Below are positions 7,062-10,277 of a stretch of 10,277 bases of DNA, piece by piece. Both the position numbers and the translations under genes were made by a program. How positions within the stretch are numbered: the first letter of the stretch is position 1; every line of letters begins with the position of its first letter. Below the pieces are notes generated by a model, which saw only the letters and a program-made list of their open reading frames with translations, made no database searches and was not told the DNA's origin. Origin of the DNA: Deltaproteobacteria bacterium (GTDB taxonomy: Bacteria > Desulfobacterota > Dissulfuribacteria > Dissulfuribacterales > QOAL01); contig JALWJV010000342.1 of assembly GCA_026996955.1 (NCBI GenBank), positions 1 to 10,277 on the forward strand, in the 5' to 3' direction.

Positions 7062-9269
7062 TTAGACCATGGGGTCCATATCAAGTGCAGGATGTCCCTT
7101 CTCCTGCAGGTATTTCAGAACTTCGTCCTCGGTTACACCAACTTCCTCATCGGCAATGAGATCCAGGAGGTTTGGTACACCCTCCTCTTCACCCCTTGCC
7201 TCAAGGCGTTCACGCAGCTCTTCCTTGAGCATCTTTGGCATCCAGACAACCCTCTTTAATCCGCCGTCACCCTTCATGAACTTGCGGCTGCAGATGTAGT
7301 GTTTGGATACTCCAAGGAAACCGGGGTTGACCTGACCTCCACCAACCATACCGGCAAGGGTTGTAAACTTCATTCCGCTTGGGGTCATGCCCATGTAGTC
7401 ACGGTTTACTATCATCATGCCGTTACACATGGGAAGTGTTGTAGCAATACACTCAAAGCAACCGCAGGCAGTCATCGGGTCAACCATGAGGCTGTAAGCG
7501 CTTACCTGGGTAACCTTTCCGCGGGATGCCTGGTTTACAAAATCGTTGATGCCCTTCCACTGGCCAAGGTTCTCGTCAATGACCTCGCCCTTCTCAATGG
7601 GCTGGTTGGGGCCAGTGGGGTTAATTTCGTATGAGGCCTTTCCGTCAAGCCAGTTATATGCACCGCACATACCAACACGCTCAGGGGTTATTACGCATAC
7701 ATGGCTTGGTGCAAAGGACTGGCAGAGTGTGCATGAGTAAAAGACATCTTCTGTTTCGTCAGTCATGGAGCCCAGACGCTCATCACGGGCAGCATAGACC
7801 TTCTTTGAAAGCTCAAGCACCTCCTTTACCTTCTCCTCCTCGGTAAAGATGCGTACCTGAACCTTGTCCAGGATAGCTCCGAAATCCTGATGGAGCTTTC
7901 CGTGGAGGATACGGCCAATGTGCTCAAACTTGAATCCCTTTTCAATAGCAGCCTTTCCTACCCTGAGCCACATGATATTACGCTGACCAATGTGCATGAT
8001 ACCCTGTGCGTAGTTGATCAGGTGGTGGAATTGGCGCTCAAGGATAGGCTCAAAGTCAGACTGCATCTGGCGGCCTGCAACTTCAACCAGTATGGCAAGT
8101 GGCAGTTTGTCACCTTCCTTGCAGTCGGTCATCTCAGGACCTTCAACAATGACCTTTCCGTCTTCAATGGCGTCCATGTCTTCAGAGATAAGGACCTCAA
8201 CGCCGAGCGTACGCCCACCGCCGCACTCAAGGAACAGGTCATCCTTCCTGATGCGCTCACCCTCAAAAGCCGGCCCGTAGGAAACAGGAATATCGATCTT
8301 TGTAACAGATACCTTGAGCCCCCTGACCTCTATTGCCTTCTGGACTATCTCATCGTGAGGCACGTTTGATACAACATGCTCGTAGGTACAGATACCGGTT
8401 GGGAGCACCTCCGGGATATCCCAGTCAGAGATGGTGGGGAAGCCCCAGTTTATCGCGCCTGCTGCATTAGCGTACCACTCATCTGAAACAGGGCCGAAAG
8501 CCATTACAAAGGCAAATGTACGGTCCTTGTTGTAAATGAGGTTGCCCTTGTAATCGCCTGGCTTGATACCACCAAAGGCAAGGGCAACACGGCATGCAAA
8601 ACCAATGGCAAATACAGCAGATGTATAGGTTGGCCCAAAGGGAGCAAGCCTTGTTGACCAGCCGATCTGGACTTTTTTCTTCAGAAGCTGCTCAGGCATT
8701 GAAATGCCGTCGGTCTGATCGTGCATGAATATGTAGAGGTTCTTCTCCTGGAGCTCCAGGGCAATCTTTTCAGCCATGTCCGGATCAGAAGGAGTTCCAA
8801 GGATTGCAGCAAAACCCGGGGCAGTGCCATCAACAAACTCAACACCGCGTTTACGGAAGATGAGGTCGTCTGCTGCACCCAGCCAGTAACGGTCGTCACT
8901 TGGGGGATCCTCTGTCTTTGTATAGAAGTCAGGGTCCTCAATGTAACGGATTGCCTCGAACATCTCCTCTGCGAAGAAGGTGGCCATACCTGCATCAAGC
9001 GCTGGAGCAAGGTAGGGAAGCCATACATTGTCACTTACAGGCGCAGGTAGAAGCTTGCGGCACTCCTGGAAGATATCCTTCATGTCACCAAGCTGTTTTA
9101 CCTCAGCGCCAAGCATGCTGTAGATAATGGGCAGATAGTACGCTGTGTTTGGAAACGCAACGTCATGCTCCGGCCCGTACTTCTTCAGCGCCTCTTCATA
9201 TTTCTCCTCGGCCATGTCCACTATCTTGTGGGCGCCTCGGATCGCGGCTGAACAGATTATCTTAGACAT
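7062..9269 (-). CDS. acsB: Acetyl-CoA synthase, CODH/ACS complex A-cluster subunit
   Basis: Condenses CO, the CoFeSP-bound methyl group and CoA into acetyl-CoA, or cleaves acetyl-CoA in the reverse direction. The 735-residue protein is the full-length bacterial form (Moorella 729), including the N-terminal domain that contacts CO dehydrogenase and is missing from archaeal CdhC. The A-cluster ligands are all present. Cys513, Cys516, Cys525 and Cys535 (CTLC-x8-C-x9-C) bind the [4Fe-4S] cluster, with Cys516 expected to bridge to the proximal nickel. The Cys602-Gly603-Cys604 motif holds the distal nickel. Each aligns with the Moorella ligands at a constant +7 offset. The ATG has GAGG six bases upstream. 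The gene lies between acsD (83-base gap) and acsC (15-base gap). No CO dehydrogenase (acsA) is adjacent within the window. Confidence 0.98.
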   Translation of the reverse strand: MSKIICSAAIRGAHKIVDMAEEKYEEALKKYGPEHDVAFPNTAYYLPIIYSMLGAEVKQLGDMKDIFQECRKLLPAPVSDNVWLPYLAPALDAGMATFFAEEMFEAIRYIEDPDFYTKTEDPPSDDRYWLGAADDLIFRKRGVEFVDGTAPGFAAILGTPSDPDMAEKIALELQEKNLYIFMHDQTDGISMPEQLLKKKVQIGWSTRLAPFGPTYTSAVFAIGFACRVALAFGGIKPGDYKGNLIYNKDRTFAFVMAFGPVSDEWYANAAGAINWGFPTISDWDIPEVLPTGICTYEHVVSNVPHDEIVQKAIEVRGLKVSVTKIDIPVSYGPAFEGERIRKDDLFLECGGGRTLGVEVLISEDMDAIEDGKVIVEGPEMTDCKEGDKLPLAILVEVAGRQMQSDFEPILERQFHHLINYAQGIMHIGQRNIMWLRVGKAAIEKGFKFEHIGRILHGKLHQDFGAILDKVQVRIFTEEEKVKEVLELSKKVYAARDERLGSMTDETEDVFYSCTLCQSFAPSHVCVITPERVGMCGAYNWLDGKASYEINPTGPNQPIEKGEVIDENLGQWKGINDFVNQASRGKVTQVSAYSLMVDPMTACGCFECIATTLPMCNGMMIVNRDYMGMTPSGMKFTTLAGMVGGGQVNPGFLGVSKHYICSRKFMKGDGGLKRVVWMPKMLKEELRERLEARGEEEGVPNLLDLIADEEVGVTEDEVLKYLQEKGHPALDMDPMV

Positions 9270-9305
9270 TTCTTTCCTCTCTTGAATTTTTTGTAATATT
9301 CTTCA

Positions 9306-9319
9306 CCCGGCTGGCCGGG
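9306..9319 (-). other. Small GC hairpin in the acsD-acsB spacer
   Basis: The stem CCCGG/CCGGG with a four-base loop lies 36 bases upstream of the acsB start. The minus-strand sequence after it is GTGAAGAATATT, with no T-run, so it is not a convincing terminator. It may act as an mRNA stability or processing structure that raises acsB relative to acsD. That role is inference. Confidence 0.35.
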
Positions 9320-9352
9320 ATGTTTTCATCACTGGTTAACCGGCACCCTGGC

Positions 9353-10277
9353 TTACATAAGCCCTTCAATCAGCGCCTCTGTCATGGATACTGCCTTGGG
9401 ATGCCTCATTATCATAAGCTCACCGCCTGCAAACAGGAGGGAACTGGCAGTAACTGCCTCCATGAGGACTCCCCTGCGCTCCTGGTCACCGATCATGCCG
9501 TCTGAAGGCTGCTTGGTCTCCTTTGCCTTCCATACTTCGCGGCCCAGGTTTACGATAAAGGGAACAGAGAGCTTGTCATCGTTCTGGGTAAGGGCTGCAA
9601 GCCTGATACGCTCCATGACCGAGTAGGTGTACTCAAGACCGTATCCAACAGCACCGATGGACGGGTCCATGAGGATGTGATCAAGGGATACACCAAGGTT
9701 TTCAAGGAGAATATTGAGCTGTTTTGCAAGGTTAACGTCAATGGGAGTAGAGGCTACTACCGGGTACTGGAATGCCATGGCAGTTGCACCAAGTGTACGG
9801 TAGTTGGCATCTGTGAGCGGCCCCAGAGCAACCTTTCTTGTGCCTACCAGGCCTGTTACCTCACGAAGTGTTTCAGTATCCTTGTCAGCGTTTCCACAGC
9901 CCCAGAGGATAATGGGCACATCCACGGCCTCCACAACCTTCTGGGCGACCTTGGCTGCATCAGCAGATGATACGTTTGCGCCATTGGGGTCAGTGCTTAC
10001 AAGAGACAGGCAGATTGCCTTTGCATTAAACTCCTTGACACACTTCTGTGCCCAGGCTGCAGGATCGTTAAATACATCTGAGTAGTGTTTTACCAGGGGC
10101 TCCGGCCACTCTTCAGGGGCTGAGTCAAGGACCTCAAAGGCGATCCTGGGGGCATTACCCATGTCACCCTCAAACACGTGGAACGGAAGTGTCTTTTCTC
10201 CGCCAACAGTTATTGCCTTGTCACCGTCACCAATTACACACTCTGCAATGGAACCGGCACTGGGCTCCATATAGACA
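9353..10277 (-). CDS. acsD: Corrinoid/iron-sulfur protein small subunit (CODH/ACS delta subunit), N-terminus uncertain
   Basis: Small subunit of CoFeSP; pairs with AcsC to hold the cobamide that carries the methyl group. It has a TIM-barrel fold without an iron-sulfur cluster. Counting from the in-frame ATG at 10268-10270 there are 305 residues. Family blocks are VGGEKTLPFHVFEGDM (22-37), QKCVKEFNAKAI near 75-86, ASTPIDVNLAKQLNILLENL (173-192), LDHILMDPSIGAVGYGLEY (196-214) and MRHPKAV near the C-terminus. Moorella AcsD has about 323 residues, with its extra residues at the N-terminus. The reading frame here stays open to the window edge and no ribosome binding site is visible in the seven bases upstream of the ATG. 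The true start may therefore lie outside. It is the first visible gene of the acsDBCE operon. Confidence 0.93.
   Translation of the reverse strand, partial: VYMEPSAGSIAECVIGDGDKAITVGGEKTLPFHVFEGDMGNAPRIAFEVLDSAPEEWPEPLVKHYSDVFNDPAAWAQKCVKEFNAKAICLSLVSTDPNGANVSSADAAKVAQKVVEAVDVPIILWGCGNADKDTETLREVTGLVGTRKVALGPLTDANYRTLGATAMAFQYPVVASTPIDVNLAKQLNILLENLGVSLDHILMDPSIGAVGYGLEYTYSVMERIRLAALTQNDDKLSVPFIVNLGREVWKAKETKQPSDGMIGDQERRGVLMEAVTASSLLFAGGELMIMRHPKAVSMTEALIEGLM

Noticed and set aside
9306..9319. A terminator between acsD and acsB
   Set aside because: The stem is only 5 bp and no T-run follows on the minus strand, so the operon most likely continues.
1..10277. CRISPR array, insertion sequence, prophage or defence system
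   Set aside because: There are no spaced direct repeats, transposase-like frames or terminal inverted repeats. All long minus-strand frames are core Wood-Ljungdahl genes.

Overview
The window is a minus-strand block of core Wood-Ljungdahl (reductive acetyl-CoA) pathway genes from a strictly anaerobic bacterium. In transcription order (right to left) it reads acsD, acsB, acsC, acsE, terminator, fdhA (selenoprotein), terminator, tRNA-Leu. Nothing convincing is coded on the plus strand, and I see no mobile element, CRISPR array or phage gene. The full-length bacterial-type AcsB, an AcsE variant with a C-terminal insertion, and a giant fused selenocysteine formate dehydrogenase suggest a Desulfobacterota-type anaerobe (sulfate reducer or acetogen-like) or a neighbouring phylum such as Nitrospirota. 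That placement comes from remembered family resemblance and is only moderately secure.

Layout. Positions 1-57 hold the 5' part of a tRNA-Leu(UAA), cut by the window edge. Positions 58-393 are non-coding: a tRNA leader, a good sigma70-like promoter, a rho-independent terminator that closes fdhA, and two hairpins in the fdhA 3' untranslated region. Positions 394-4518 are one fdhA gene of 1374 residues. An in-frame UGA at 2044-2046 makes it look like two genes, but it is a selenocysteine codon followed by a clear bacterial SECIS hairpin. Positions 4519-4701 hold a candidate fdhA promoter and a strong terminator for the acs operon. Positions 4702-10277 carry acsE, acsC, acsB and acsD, the last open to the right window edge.

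How the genes work together. FdhA reduces CO2 to formate, or runs the reverse reaction, and appears to exchange electrons with a pyridine nucleotide through its own FAD domain. The folate steps from formate to methyl-H4folate are not encoded here. AcsE moves the methyl group to the corrinoid of the AcsC/AcsD iron-sulfur protein. AcsB joins that methyl group with CO and CoA on its Ni-Ni-[4Fe-4S] A-cluster to make acetyl-CoA. The CO-producing CO dehydrogenase (acsA/cooS) is absent and probably lies elsewhere or beyond the right edge. The pathway could run in either direction.

Most notable points: the textbook SECIS element, the single-chain 2Fe-2S/GltD-like/ferredoxin/selenocysteine FdhA architecture, and a 20-base near-identical sequence in front of both fdhA and acsE that may be a shared regulatory element. 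I did not find a wholly new system; this is a well-preserved central-metabolism locus.
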